Of a stretch of 64,000 nt of DNA, positions 23,632-35,870 are shown piece after piece. Within the stretch, counting starts at the first letter, position 1, and every line of letters starts with the position of its first letter. The translations under genes were made by a program, and so were the position numbers. The DNA comes from Gnetum montanum (lineage: Eukaryota > Streptophyta > Gnetopsida > Gnetales > Gnetaceae): positions 123,783-187,782 of the forward strand of contig MNCI01020673.1 in NCBI GenBank assembly GCA_015680685.1, read 5' to 3'. The notes beneath the pieces were generated by a model that had not been told where the DNA came from, ran no database searches, and saw only the letters and a list, made by a program, of their open reading frames with translations.

Positions 23632-26600
23632 TCAAATAGTGCCCAAAGGTGGAGGCTCCTGTAGCTTTAATGATCTTTTGTCTTGTCTCATTGTTGCTGG
23701 AGGTTGAGGTTGACTTGCTACTATTGCTGCTTCTCCAATAAGCTTGAAAGCATCCAGAAGTGCTTTCATTTTCTTCTCTTTGCTTTGTGGATCATTAATG
23801 ATCCATGCAACTTCACCAGTGTGGGTTGGTGTAGGAATGTTCCATGGGCATGGAATTGAAGGAAATAATTCTTTCGTCTTGACAAACCAAGTTGCGAATT
23901 ATTTTCATTTGATATTGAACATCCTTACTAGGTTCTACAACTTTTGGTAGTCATTCATCCTCTTAACTAGGTTCTTAGCAATAGATTGTTAATTAGTAGA
24001 TATGCTCTTGAGAACTTCAATCTCCACATTGGTTATCTCCAACTTTTGTTTTGTTTTCTTGTGGAGCTTGAATTTCACTTTATAGAGGAGGTAAGAACTG
24101 GCCACATGCTTTTCCAATTTAGATCTTGGCCTCCTTGTTGTCATCATCACCAAGTTTGTGTAATAGAGGTTGGCAAGCTTCATATAGTTCGTCATCTGAT
24201 TAATTTGTAACCCCTTTAGGCAAATCTCCATTTTATTGTATGTGTTTAGTCCATCAAAGATGGGTTGGCATACGTCACCTCTTTGTTAGAGTTGTTGGAG
24301 AGCCTCATTCATCTTCACTTGTGCCATTTGAATCTTCTTTTCATTGATCACCTTGAGGAGCACAACTTGGTCCCTATTTCAAATTTCAGGGCCTCGTTCT
24401 TCCAAGTAGCTACCTCAATGATGATCTTTTGGCAAAGAGCACAGACTTCCTCCATCAAGAGATTATGATTTTCAGGTGCCAACCTTCTTAAATCTAAGTT
24501 CACCTTAGTGAGCTATTCATGTTGCTAGTGTATTAACTCAACCATTTGGTCCTTTTGTTGCTTAACATGACATAGGCAGTGATTATCCTTCATGAGGACC
24601 AAGTTTTCCTTTCGGACCTACAATAGGTCCTTGTTAGTATTGAAGGCCATGGCTTCTGACAAGGACACATTGAAGATCATCATCTTCTTTTCATTTTTAG
24701 CCTCTTGAAGTCTTTTTTGAAGTTGTTAGAAAGCTTCATCCCTAGTAAGCTTAGGTTTGAGAATTGTAGGGCTGGAGAGATGGGCTTGTAACTCAAAAAC
24801 TTTGACGACCAACTATCAATTAGTTGTTGTGGCCTCCTTAAGTTGTGCATTGGTGATTAGTAGTTTTCCCCTTGTCTTAAGAAATTACGACTAGTTTGCT
24901 GTAATGTCATCCAAAAGATTAAAGATCTCCAAAAGTGGTTACCTAGCTCCAACGAGTCTCTCCAACACTTTCTTATGTTGGAAAATGCTCATCCAATTGC
25001 TAATTACTCTTGCAGATGCATGGATATTTGCCATTATGGTAGTGTAAGGTACTTACCATAGAGGAGCATTTAAGGCTTTAGTAACCCTATCAGCCACCAC
25101 CTCTGCTGCTGTCTTCTAGCCTTTACGTTGCATTACTAAGACGGTTGTCCCTTCACCTTCTTCTAAGATGACCAAGAAGGCTATGACATTTTCTAAAATT
25201 TCAAGAAACTTTTGTTCAAGAATGAACACTATGATCTCTCGGGCACTTGGATTTGATCTTGTGGGTGCTTGGTTCTTTTGAGTAGAGAACAACGGGACAA
25301 TTTCATTATCTAGCCACTTGATGATCCTTGTGACCTCATTTAAGTGGATAGCAGAATGATGACTCCCCACCACTTATAGAGCCTTACTGTTGCTGCAGCT
25401 ACTATTCTCAAATTTTTCTAAGTCATTTGGTAGTTGAAAGTGCATCTAGTGTTGTCTATGGAGTTGTAGGTGATGGCTGATCCTTTTCTTATAATGTGGT
25501 AGCTACCTTTTCCTTCATCTTTTCCTGCCAGGATGTAGTAGGAGCATGGTGGACCATATTATTTGAATAGCAAGCTATTTCCCCCCTGATGAGCGGCTAG
25601 GTATCCCTACGCCCAACCATACGAATCACGAGCGTTCATGCGTGACTCGGTCGATATCCGCAGACTGTAAGCACTTAACATACACCAGACTTCTAACCTG
25701 TGAAACCTTGGGTTGGAACGGTTGTTGTCATCCTAATCTCACTTGTGAGGTTCTATTACGTTGGTTAAGTGAGACTAAGGCTAATGATTTTTATATCTTT
25801 TTAATTATATTTTGGCGACTAATTGTGGTATTGAAAGTAAAGGATAAACTATTATCTAATGTCTAATTATCCTAGTTTATGTTCTAACTACTCCTAGCAT
25901 AAGTATCTGGTCCCATCTTCCGAGCACGTTCTGAGCATTTCCTAACACTGCTGGGTTACCAGACATTAAGCGTCGCTGGGTTTACCAAGTGTTTGGATTA
26001 CATTCGAGATGGTCGTACTTATGTCTTTAACGAACTACGAATGAACCATAACAATTGAAATTATAATAATAAAAATATTAATAATCAACAGATAACTAAT
26101 AAAGCATAACATATTTAACTATTAGATCAACAAGTAATTAATAAGGCATAAACATTTTAAACTATTAAATGCATGAAACACCTAAGTCCAAATGCTGCAA
26201 GGATTGCATGAATAGTTTGTCTTTATTGCCGTCACGCCAATGGGCTCAGATACATCAACGCTCGAATAAAGATCCGATCGCTTTTCATACACCTGCTGCG
26301 GGCACTTGGAAAATATTCTATCTCTTGTGGGAGAAAACTGCAAGAGCTTAGCTATCACTACTCAAAAGATGTCTAAATGAGGTGGAAGGCCCTCATATTT
26401 ATAGAATCAGCAAAGGGGGCTACATAAACGGGGCCACGTCGACGTAGGGTGGCTACGTCGATGGGCCTGCGTCAACGTGGCCGCATATACGTGGCCCCGT
26501 ATACGTAGCCCAGTCAATGTAGGACTTTTGACACTTCATCACCCCCTTTTGCATAAGTTGCAAATGAGGCATGGGAAAGGGAGAGTCTTCCTTCCCTTCT

Positions 26601-27418
26601 CATTTATCTTAGAATGTTTCTTGATCTCCAAGAAGATGAGGTGGGGAAGGTTGACTAGAAACTTCCTGCTTAGAGCAGCACATGCTTACGTAGAGAAAGT
26701 AGTGACTTTGCTAGGCCTTACCATTGGATTTAGGTGATGAGCTACAATTTTGAATTATGCTCTCTCTTCCTTGGTGAGAGCAATGTACTCCTTGTGATCT
26801 ACCCCATAGCATCACTATACCCATTCTTTCTTTGCTTCTAGGTCTACCTATGTTGAAATCTCAGCCAATTTGGCTCTAGTGTCTATAAAACTAAGGGCCT
26901 TTGTGATGGCCTCAATTGAGTAAAAGATGGTTATATCTTTAATCTTTACCAATGCATCTCCTGATCAGTTGTTCCAAAAAAGATAGGTCTTCCTCATGTA
27001 CCATTCTCCACTATTGGAGAGAATGGGCCACATGGGAGACATCTATAGTTACATTGGGACTTCCTCCAATGCTAGCTCCAAGAAGGATCCAAAGTTTAAC
27101 TCTTGGAAAATGGAACTTTGAACCTCTTTGGTCCTAACCTTCTCCAAACAAGCCTTCATCAGGGTGACCTCCAAGCTAGACCTTGGCCTAGGTAGCTCAT
27201 CCTACCTAGATTAGTAGGTTTCCACGGTGGGAATTTGTCAAACAGATTCCACCTTAGGCTCCTCCCAAAGGGATCCTATTACATGGATTACTTTAGCTAC
27301 TTATTTTTGGGGCTATTAAGGTTGCTACTGCTAGTCCCTCCCTCCTCTAGGTATCTTCTCCTTGGGCTATGAAGGCCCTCCCACCTAAGGTTCTCATTTT
27401 AGTGCCATCTGAGATCAC
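23632..27418 (-). pseudogene. ORF3 (coiled-coil protein) of element C, interrupted by a solo LTR
   Basis: ATG at 27418 (minus); stop TGA at 23634-23632 after 'QEPPPLGTI'. Without the nested LTR (25587-26541) it spans about 2.8 kb, equal to about 940 codons. The N-terminal half has the 'EKGRKTLPFPCLICNLCK' block matching elements B and F. The C-terminal half is long, charged and coiled-coil-like. The C-terminus reads 'WNIPTPTHTGEVAWIINDPQ', which corresponds to 'PSNIGT...DPQ' in element F. A 64-codon-plus stretch (25373-25116) is open but stops occur elsewhere. Conservation between three diverged copies shows that ORF3 was a real coding sequence; its function is unknown. Confidence 0.75.
25587..26541 (-). 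repeat. Solo LTR (955 bp) with 5-bp target duplication
   Basis: Starts TGATGAG at 25587 and ends TTCATCA at 26541. The flanks are CCCCC (25582-25586) and CCCCC (26542-26546), the 5-bp duplication expected for this type, though low in complexity. ORF3 of element C continues on both sides, confirming insertion followed by LTR-LTR recombination. The TATA (reverse TATTTATA) is at 26396-26403. Its U3 carries ACGTCGACGT (26436-26445) and related copies to about 26520. Confidence 0.9.
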
Positions 27419-27846
27419 AAACATAACCCATGATTAGCTTTTACTTCATAACCCTTTTAATTGTTTGGATACCTTTCTTGTTAAATCAGGTTATGTTTGA
27501 TTATTGGTTGCTGAGAGTTGGTCATTTAAATGTTTTTTTGTGATCTTAGCTAGGTACATTATTTTAATATTATTTTATTTGTTAGTTATTAGAGTTTGTA
27601 TCATGATATTAATCCTTCATGGTGGTTGACCATGGGGAGTTAGAAAAATTTTCTACCAAAAACCAAATTTTTATGTCCCCCACAATGTAGAGTATACCTT
27701 CAATAACACGAGAATTGAAAAATGGGTGAAATCCAATTAGTAGTTGAAGAGTTATGATACTTGGAATATGCTTGGGCTCTAAAAAATTGCAAAAAAATCC
27801 TCTTGTTCATTTGGAAAATGATGGAAAATAAGCTAAGTGTTGCACG

Positions 27847-27946
27847 AATTTATACTATTTTTGTGTTGTGTTGATGGGGATGCATCAATGAAGCTACGTT
27901 AACTAAGCCCACTAAGTCAATAGGCATGCATTGATGTAGCCTTTCA
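27847..27946 (-). promoter_or_regulatory. LTR-like U3 motif block plus TATA upstream of ORF3, element C
   Basis: On the minus strand, 'ggctacatcaatgcatgcc' and 'gcttcattgatgcatcc' repeats (about 27865-27946) precede TATAAATT (27854-27847), about 436 bp before the ORF3 ATG. The same motif block sits upstream of the TATA in the LTRs of C and D. It is a candidate internal promoter for ORF3, by inference. Confidence 0.45.
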
Positions 27947-27959
27947 TAGCTTGATTTTG

Positions 27960-29280
27960 CATTAAAAATGGAGGAATTTTGGATAAATTCTAGAACAAAA
28001 GAGAGCCTAATGGAAGCTAGAAAGATGTAGAATGAGGGTAACAACATAGGAGAGGTTGATGTTGGCCTAAGAAAAGAGGTTTGAGCAGATTTGGATGAAG
28101 TTGAAATGCCAAAATAGAGCAAAACTATATGTATAATTGCAAAACGATATGATCGATTGGACAAATAGCCAAGTGATAGGAGTTTTAACATGAGGGAGAC
28201 CAAAGGAAATGTAAGTGAGTTCTTCCCAAAACAAGCTTATGCCCTTGATGCCCTTGCATGCCCTCATCTTAAGGAGTTCGTAGGCACCAAGGATGATTAA
28301 TGGTCATTTCATGTTAAAACTCATATCTAAGAATGAACTGTCTTAGGATTATATGATCATTATAACAAATATATCAATTGGTCATGATGTGAGGTAGTGA
28401 AGTGATAGGTTTTGAGTTAAGAATGATGGTAAAGGGAGAGAATGGTAGGTGGCATGAGATCCTTGTGAAATTTGTGAGTAAGATGATATGATACTGTCCC
28501 ATTTTTAGTTGAGACTAAGTCCATTCCTCTTATAGTGACTTTGCATTGACATATCCTTTCACTTCAACCATTAGGAGTTCATGATAGCTCCCCAAGGACA
28601 ACCATCACTTTGAGAAAAGAAGAAAAGAGAAGAAGAAAGGAAGGAAGGGCCTCAGTTAGAGGGGTATGTTCATGCATGGGTAAAATGTCTTTCCAACCCC
28701 ATAACCAATACTTGTAGCCCATTAGTCAATCTAAGGGGTGTGCTTTGAATTCTTGTGTTTTATTTCCATGGGAATCATACCATGCAAAGACATGATTTCT
28801 TTAATGGTAAATGGTAGAAGTGGTGATATACCAATGGAGAATAATCATAAAACTCAAGAAAGAAGTTGGGAAGAGAATACGACAAGTCCCCTTAAGGTCA
28901 CACTTGTTTCCATTTCTACTTGGTTTTTTCCGAGTCTATTAAGTAGCAAGATCATTGGTTACTTTTAGTTGTAATTGGAAGGACCTCATGCTCCTATGAT
29001 GCAAAGCCTTTATAGAATAAATTCGAAGGATGGATGTCATGGACCTGCTACGTGATACCATGAGAAAATTAACAATTTGTTAGGATATAATCTAGAAATG
29101 GAAATTTAGCCATTTAGCAAATCAATCATGACATTAATAGTTGCATTATTTAATTAATAAAATAGTTAAGAAAATGAAAAACACATGAAGAATGGTGTCA
29201 AACAAAAAGGTGAAAATTTGGGTTAGTTCTCATAAGGTGTCAATATGAATGGCCATCTCCCCCATGACTAATTTGAAAGG
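27960..29280 (-). other. Noncoding spacer between integrase and ORF3, element C
   Basis: No protein is supported. The segment aligns with the 3' spacer of element G (for example 28600-28800 with 58200-58420). It carries CATGGGGGAGATGG (minus strand) near 29258-29275, the internal polypurine-like motif found after integrase in elements E, G and H. Confidence 0.6.
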
Positions 29281-29289
29281 AGGAGATCT

Positions 29290-30547
29290 GAGAAATAGAG
29301 TGTGTTTGCTCTTACTTTGAGGTGTTAGTATTACTAGTTGTTCTAGGTTCAAGGAAAGGCTTCACTTGTTGGAGGTTGACCAACAAACATTTCTCTAGGC
29401 TCGTTGAATGGTAAATGGTCATGTCACTAGAAGGAAAAGTTACATGAATGACGTAAGGTCCATCCCATAGCATTTGAAACTTAGTATGTTAGGTACATGC
29501 ATGGGATTCTAGGAAAGAAACTTATTGCCAAAATGGAATTTAACTCTCCTTATTTGTGCATGATGATGTTGCTTAGAATGTGCTTTGTGTACTTAGTTTA
29601 TCATTAGGGTTACTTGTTCTCATCTAGTACATTGAGTATCATTAGGCATTTTCATTATGCTAGATCAAGGTCAAGGTCAAGCTTAGAAGTAGTTGAAAGT
29701 ATACAGAGCTTAGCTTGAATTGGAAGTTTGGGTGTCTTTCTGTACATTGACTTATCAAGAGAGTACACTATAGGAAGTTTTCAAGTGAATCGATAAGCCC
29801 ATAGAGCATTATTGAGTTTTATGCTCTAGTCCTTTCTGTATTTCCTGATTGTACATGTTAGTATTCCAATTATTTCCTTATTAGTAACTTTGGTTTGATT
29901 GTTAGCTTGTGGGTGATAAGGGGTTATGAGTTTATATTGCAACCTAAGAATTGCATCAACTTTTGAAAAGTAGTCCTTGTAAAATGAGTTCCATTATCAG
30001 AAATAACTACTCTCGGTACACCAAACCTATTTACCACATTTTGTTGGACAAACTGTGCTATAGTGGAAGATGAACAATTGGTGACAGTTGCAGCTTTAGC
30101 CCACTTAGTGCAGTAGTCAATAGCTACAATGATGTACACCTTTTTATTGGACACAGGAGTGATGGATTCCATGAAGTCAATTTCCTAGAGGTTAAAGGGC
30201 TATAGTGGTTGGATCCACTATTGAGATCCTTCCATTTAGGCTGTCATTTCTCCATCTCATTGGCAACACTCGCATGAATGGGAAAAATGATGAGTGTCGC
30301 TAAAAATCATTGGCCAGAAGTACCTTGCCATGAGGATCTTCATGGCTATCCTTTTGCCTACATAATGGTACCCGCAAGGACCTTCATAAGTAGCCTGGAG
30401 GATTTGTAGTTGATTAGCATTAGGCATGTACCATTGCACCAAGCCATCAAAAAAAACCTTGTAGAGGTTGCCTTGGATTTCCATGTAGTGTTTGGCTTGG
30501 TGAAGAAATTGTTGTTTCTTCTTGTTGTCCCATTCTGTTGAAGTCAC
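29290..30547 (-). pseudogene. Integrase remnant, element C
   Basis: The minus-strand ORF 30547-30257 holds the zinc-binding N-terminal part ending 'HHFSHSCECCQ'. The ORF 30172-29924 holds the core with 'AIDYCTKWAKA' and 'VPRVVISDNGTHF', including the second catalytic aspartate. Further down, decayed sequence matches the Ty3/gypsy C-terminal region ('GYSPYELVYRKLPMLP'-like, near 29760-29830) through to the spacer. Frames are broken. Integrase joins the cDNA to host DNA; this copy cannot. Confidence 0.85.
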
Positions 30548-30753
30548 TTGATTGAGAAGGTAGAAGAGGAAATCATCATACTAGTTTCTACCCTTAGAAT
30601 CTAAACATCAAGAACTTTAGTAAAAAGAAGTTCATTTGGAAATTGATCAGATAAAGACTTCTCATTTTCTTTGCCATCCCATTGCAACTGAGATAAGTGG
30701 TTAGCAACCACATTCTTGGTTCCCTTCTTTTCAACCATTGTAAGGTCAAGCTT

Positions 30754-31740
30754 CTACAAAATTACCAAGCACCATATGACACGAGGGCTCATTGCTAGCT
30801 TTTTCATTAAGAAACAAATAGCTTTGTGATCCATGTGCACAAAGATTTTGTATTCAAGCACATAGTGCCTAAATTTTTCCAAGGAGTATACCATTGCTAT
30901 GAGCTCATTCTCAGTGGTGGTATAATTTAGCTGTGCACGAACAAAGCTTTTGCTCGCACAATGGATATAGTACAAATGGTTTTGATCATGCAATTATGTG
31001 AGCACCACTCCCAATACATGATTGGATGTATTCATCATTATGTGGAAAGGTCTAGACCAGTATGGACCACGTAGAATAGAAGTTTCCATGATCTTTTGCT
31101 TTAGTTTTTGGAATGCATGCTCATGTTTCTTGGTCTAGTCAAAGGCTACATCCTTCTTGGTTAACTCCACTAGTGGCTTGGCGATTTTGGAGAAGTTCTC
31201 AATGAAGCACCAATAGTAATCAGTGTGTCTAAGGAATGACCTCACATATTTTACCATTTCAAGGTATTTGGTGATTCCTTGAATGACTTGTACTTTCTTT
31301 GGGTGCACTTTAATCTCTTTTTCTAAAATTCTATGTTCTAAGACTATGCCCTCTTAGATCATTAAATGGCTTTTTTGATAATTAAGCATTACTTTTATCT
31401 CCATAAAACATTTTAGGACTTGCTCGAGATGGTTTAAAGCCTGCTCAAAATTAGTACCATAAGTGGGAAAGTCATCCATGAAGACCTTCAAACTACTACC
31501 AATTTACAGCTAAAAGATGCTAAGCATTGAGTGTTGGAAAGTAGAAGGGGTATTGTAAAACCCAAAGGACATCTTTTCGTATGTAAAAGTCCCTTAGGGA
31601 CTTGTGAAGGTTGTTTTGGCCTAGTTCTCTAGTGCTATTTGGATTTGGTTATAGCCATTATAACCATCCAAAAAACTTTAGCAGTTATGCCTTGCAATAG
31701 TATCCAACACTTGGTCCACATATGTGTTGGTGACTATTTG
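30754..31740 (-). pseudogene. Reverse transcriptase / RNase H remnant, element C
   Basis: The RNase H part is an ORF (30993-30754) with 'YYIHCASKSFVRAQLNYTTT', 'NELIAMVYSLEKFRHYVL' and 'VHMDHKAICFL'. Upstream on the minus strand is RT with 'DDFPTYGTNFEQALNHLEQV' near 31455, 'FLRHTDYYWCFIENFSKIAK' near 31200, and stops in between. RT homology ends near 31720-31740, where unrelated sequence begins. Elements E and A carry the same stretches. Confidence 0.85.
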
Positions 31741-33127
31741 GGACCACCAATGTTAGGTCTTCAGTCTTACAACCTTCTGGGGTCATAGGATGCAAAGGTG
31801 TTCTTCAAACAGGGTTTAGGTGCTTGCTAGTCACTGGCAAGACCATGGTCCAAATACCTCCAAATAGACTTAGTGGTTATGAAAAATAAACTAAACGTGA
31901 GTATGTGTTTGCTATTGTGAATGTTGAAATGGTTGGGTTGTGTATGAAACTATAATTGGCTATCATAAAAGAAATTTAGCTAACTTTATCAAATATTGTG
32001 AGTTGTTGAAGGTTCCTATTTTGTCAAGTCAATTAGTCTATATAGTCCCTATAGTACATTACTTCTAACAAATAAAATTTCACAAAAACATTTGAGCAAA
32101 ATTCTACCAATCTACTCCTAATTTCCCCCAGAGAGAAAATTCCACAAGAAATCTAGAAATAAAGCAAGATTCAATGAACTTAGAAAGAGAAAAGAAAAGA
32201 AAGCAGATTTGTGTGAATCTCAAACATTTAGGCAAGATAAATTGACATGAGGAAATATTTTACAATAAAGTTATTCCAATTCAATTTGTTACGAATTGTC
32301 CAAACTTTCTAAGCTCAATAAACAATTTTGTAAAAAACACTCTTATGTGACTACCAAAACGTTTTGTAAACGACAAAGTACAAGTTTCTATTTGGCTAGT
32401 TAGAATTGGTCAAGAATTGCAAACAATAGAACTGCCAAAAAAATTTGACAATTTCAAGATTGCAATATTAAGGCAATAAACTTTATAAATAAATAAGTCA
32501 TTTCATTCATCTCAAAGTATCAAAGATTTTCTAGATTCCCTAAACTCAAACAAGCAATTTCTATAAGGCATTACTATTAAATTGCTTAAGATGCTTTTCT
32601 AATACAACATAAACTCTTATTTGGCAAACCTTAATATAAGTCTAATATTGAGCAAAAACAAAGTTATAAAGGCAACCTAGAAAAATCCCAAAAGTAAATG
32701 CTAAACATGATATTATCTAAACCATTAGCTAAGCAACTAAGACAAAATCAGAAGAAAAGAACTCCCAAGATTTAAACAAAATAGTTGAATTGATGAATTG
32801 GCTAGCCATCTTACAATCTTTAATATCTTCTTCTTGATCTCCCACCCATTGAATTCTACCCTTGAAGCCTTCAAGGTAGTTACAATTATCATGAGAAGTT
32901 AAGGTAAGTTACAAACATTAGGGAGGTTGGTTATAACCACCATGAAGTTATAACCATAATTGCCAAGTGTATTTTTTTGGTAGTTACAACTACCAAGGTA
33001 GTTAATTATAACTACCATAGATAATTGAAAATTAGAATTAAAAAGTATTTTATTTATTTATTTATTTTCATTTAAGATTTCAATTGTTAAATATCATTAC
33101 CCAACATGTACAAAGCCCTAGCAATTT
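31741..33127. other. No gene seen
   Basis: AT-rich DNA without recognisable coding or element sequence. It contains repeated 'tagttacaactaccaag' runs near 32930-33020 and a TATTTATTTATT microsatellite near 33045-33070. Confidence 0.4.
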
Positions 33128-33821
33128 TCATGAACAATAGGTACTAAGAAAGTAATTCAGCATCACCTTAGTGTAGATGTTGGAGCTGGTGGCTGCATGG
33201 GCTTGATGCAGGCCATGAATCTTGTTCGCTTGAAGCATTATCCTATGCTGTGATGGTGTGTTCATATGAGAAGATCCTTCTCCTACGTTATTTTCACCCA
33301 TGACTATGTCACCGGGAACTGCATTTTCCACTCTTATTGTGCGTAATAGATCCTGTAAACGCAAAAGGTTATTCTGGCTCATCGGTGGCGCCCTGATATA
33401 ATGATTTGCTGGCATGCTTGTGACACTACTTGCTGATGCCCGAGACCTCTGTATCTTGGTTAAAGTGCTAAGATCTAAATCAGGGAAGACAGAACATCGG
33501 CAACGGGGCACTTGATATTTCGCTGCAGCCATTCATCAATACGCTCAAGTGGAAGTTATGTGCGCACAGAAGACCATGTACCTTATTTCCAACATGGAAG
33601 TCCTCGAGACATATGACACATTCGCTGTCGTCAAACTCTGCATTCTCGCCACCTTGCACTACTTCGAAGGAGCTCAGAAACTGATTTAGTGGCCTGTGCA
33701 TCGAGTTACCATCGCTAGGGTTAGAGGTTACAGAATTTTCATCGCTTTCGCTTCTGTCGCCATGAATGCCTCCAGATCCCGAAGCCTCAGCCTGCACCTA
33801 TGACGATGACGAAGCAGACAT
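33128..33821 (-). pseudogene. SIS3-like RING-H2 E3 ligase pseudogene
   Basis: The minus-strand start at 33821 (MSASSSS) is followed directly by an in-frame TAG, then 'ECVICLEDFHVGNKVHGLLC' and 'AHNFH'. The frame then shifts: 'IDEWLQRNIKCP' and 'PRCRCSVFPDLDLSTL' are read in other frames. The 'CVICLE(D/E)FHVGN...CAHNFH...IDEWL...KCPRCRCSVFPDLDLS' pattern, with a downstream 'HYIRAPP' stretch, is that of plant SIS3-type ubiquitin ligases. The zinc ligand expected before IDEWL is CGT (Arg) instead of TGT (Cys), and at least one frameshift splits the RING. It is intronless as seen and represents only the C-terminal part of such proteins, without their membrane segments. CpG content is higher than in neighbouring repeats. 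Confidence 0.8.
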
Positions 33822-33856
33822 AGAGGGAGACAAATCAATGTGAGAGTCCTTGGCAA

Positions 33857-34204
33857 CTACAGCAGCACTTTGTGAACAACGTAATCTTCCTTGCACACGG
33901 TGCGTTTGGATGTATAATCAAATTGTAGATGCTTGTCTGTTATCATCAATTTTGGAAATGCATCCACAGTTGAGGCTGAGGTCAGCGGCGTTCCGTAGAA
34001 ATTGGGATCATTGTCCATGAGCCGCTGAATCAAGGATTGCAGACCTGGACCGAGGAAATAGTCACCAAGTGTAGCTCCGAAGGCAAGGGCGCTCGGGGCT
34101 CTGCCTCCAAGCATCATCAACGATATGCTAGTACGATCGAAAATCAGAAGCCTCTCACCATTGTCAGCAACGTCGAAATCCTGGACTCCAGTGACAGTAA
34201 TCAA
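33857..34204 (-). pseudogene. RING1-like E3 ligase fragment
   Basis: The minus-strand ORF contains 'GDYFLGPGLQSLIQRLMDND', 'YGTPLTSASTVDAFPKL' and 'ITDKHL', the block that precedes the RING in plant RING1/CIP8-type ubiquitin ligases. It then reads 'TVCKEDYVV', the first RING cysteine segment, and ends at a stop in 'HKVLL'. The rest of the RING is gone. The sequence upstream (34204-34500, minus) has related-looking but broken coding sequence. The SIS3-like fragment begins only about 36 bp downstream on the same strand. Confidence 0.75.
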
Positions 34205-35005
34205 GAAGCTACACCCAATCTCGACGATTAACGCGGCCAGAAATTACAAATTTGGATGAGACGTCATCGTCGCTTCCAAGGGCCTAAGCCAGAGATGTAG
34301 CGTTGTTTTCACCATCGCCATCGTTGTTACGGATGCCATGAGCTTGCCTGTTAGCCGCCGCAGAGATCAGAGGAAGGACCCTAGGGTCAATGCTCAGTAG
34401 TCATGGCAACTGCGACCGCAGAGCATCAATTTGCCCCACAAACCCTTGACTGTACTATGGACAGCATATCTCATCTCCGACAATCGGCACCGCCACGCTG
34501 TTACATCGATAGCATCAATAATTCGAATCCATGCGCGTTCATAGATCACCAATTACAACTGTAGATGCTTGGAAAGCCTTCAAAAAGAAACAAAATCCTA
34601 CAAACCTACTCTTAGGTAATCAAACACATTTTTTCCAAGCGCGGCCTCTTCAGATCTAGAAAGATGCTTTGAAACCCTTTCTAAGACGCTTTACAAAAGC
34701 CTCCAGAAATCTCGAAATAGACAGCAAATGTACACCACAAATGCCAAACAGAAAAGGTATCACAAAATTCTGCAAAGGATTGTGAACTTGCTGGCAAGGG
34801 ATATCAAGAGGCCAGACCAAAAGTGGCTAAAACATCCTGAATCATTCCCTTGCCTTTGATGCTGTCAAATTCATAGGTAACGTTATAAAAGCCTGTTGCA
34901 TATTCTATGTTCTACACGTACATTTGAAGACCTTCAATCACAGTTACGTTGATGCATGGGATAGCATTATTTAAGGAAATAAAACATCTATTCAAGCATT
35001 ATCAC
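34205..35005 (-). other. Flank of the RING fragments, possible further host-gene remnant
   Basis: 34205-34560 is CpG-richer and probably the decayed N-terminal part or leader of the RING1-like gene. Near 34815-34905 the minus strand reads 'EYATGFYNVTYEFDSIKGKG' in an open stretch; I do not recognise it. No intact gene is supported. Confidence 0.35.
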
Positions 35006-35078
35006 TTCAATTACAGTTATGTTGATGCATGGGATAGCATTATTTAAGGAAATAAAACATTTATTCGAGCATTATCAC
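34933..35078 (+). repeat. Tandem 73-bp duplication
   Basis: 34933-35005 and 35006-35078 are adjacent direct copies differing at only a few positions (for example CATCTATTCAAGC against CATTTATTCGAGC). It lies between the RING fragments and element D. Confidence 0.92.
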
Positions 35079-35589
35079 TTCCATATTTCTTTAGGAATCC
35101 TCTATCTTCATAATGTAAAGCTACACAGAAGCTTCTTCCTATGCTTGTTCTCCAACAACATGTTGAACATGTTTCCATGGAAAATCATGGAAAAAGTAGC
35201 ATATGTCACTGTGATTAGTAACTTGTTCCTCATCCAATAATTGCATATCCACTACCAATTTGACAATGTCACCTCATGCTTGAGTTTGCTTGGAGAGTAG
35301 TGATTCAAATAAAGTTTTTGTATCCATTTGTGAAGGACTTTGATTGGACCCCTTTATGCTAGCAATAATTTTCCTTGCCAAAAATAACTAACCAGGAGAA
35401 CATTTGGAAACTTTGCATCTTTATTTTATTTTTCCCTTCGTCGTGTACTCCTTGCATAATGGTTCATCAGATTTGCTTCTAGCATACCTTTCCAAAGACC
35501 ATCTCTTTTCTCGAGCTTGGAATCCCCTTTCAATCATAAATCTTGCTTCATTAAATGGTCTAAATGTGCCAACAATATGGTAACAGAAA

Positions 35590-35870
35590 ATGGTCTTTGC
35601 AAGTTGGCATATTCAATAGCCTGTAGTCTATGCAAACTCTCATTTACCACCTTTCTTTGGTACAATGATGAGTTAGCTAATCCACTTGTTATCTGCAATG
35701 GGATAAGCGAATCCAGCCTTAAGAAGTTATTCAATTTTTTCTTTAACAACTTGCTTAAGCTTTGGATTCAACCTCCTTTGCAACTGTCTTTTTGGTTTGA
35801 TGGAGGAGTTTGTGTAGATCTGATGCTAGCATATTTGTGGATCTATCTATATTAGATCATGATATGACTA
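35590..35870 (-). pseudogene. Reverse transcriptase fragment, element D
   Basis: Minus-strand sequence matches the RT N-terminal part of elements A and E, including the 'VPKKGGKW' region near 35650 and 'FAYPIADNKWI' near 35690. It ends before the catalytic FMDD motif. Frames are broken. Confidence 0.7.

Larger units (their letters stand above)
22505..31740 (-). mobile_element. Element C: Athila-like retrotransposon with ORF3 (minus), 5' truncated
   Basis: Read from high to low coordinates: part of RT (about 31740-31010), RNase H (30993-30754), integrase (30550-29290), spacer with an internal PPT-like motif near 29258-29275, ORF3 (27418-23632), terminal PPT and 3' LTR (23401-22505). LTR5, gag, protease and the start of RT are missing, and homology ends abruptly near 31740. 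It is the best evidence in the window that ORF3 belongs in a pol-containing element, since integrase, spacer, ORF3 and LTR are collinear. Confidence 0.85.

Noticed and set aside
26410-26530. Short palindromic repeats suggesting a CRISPR-like array
   Set aside because: They lie in the U3 of an LTR, the spacing is irregular, and the DNA is plant nuclear.
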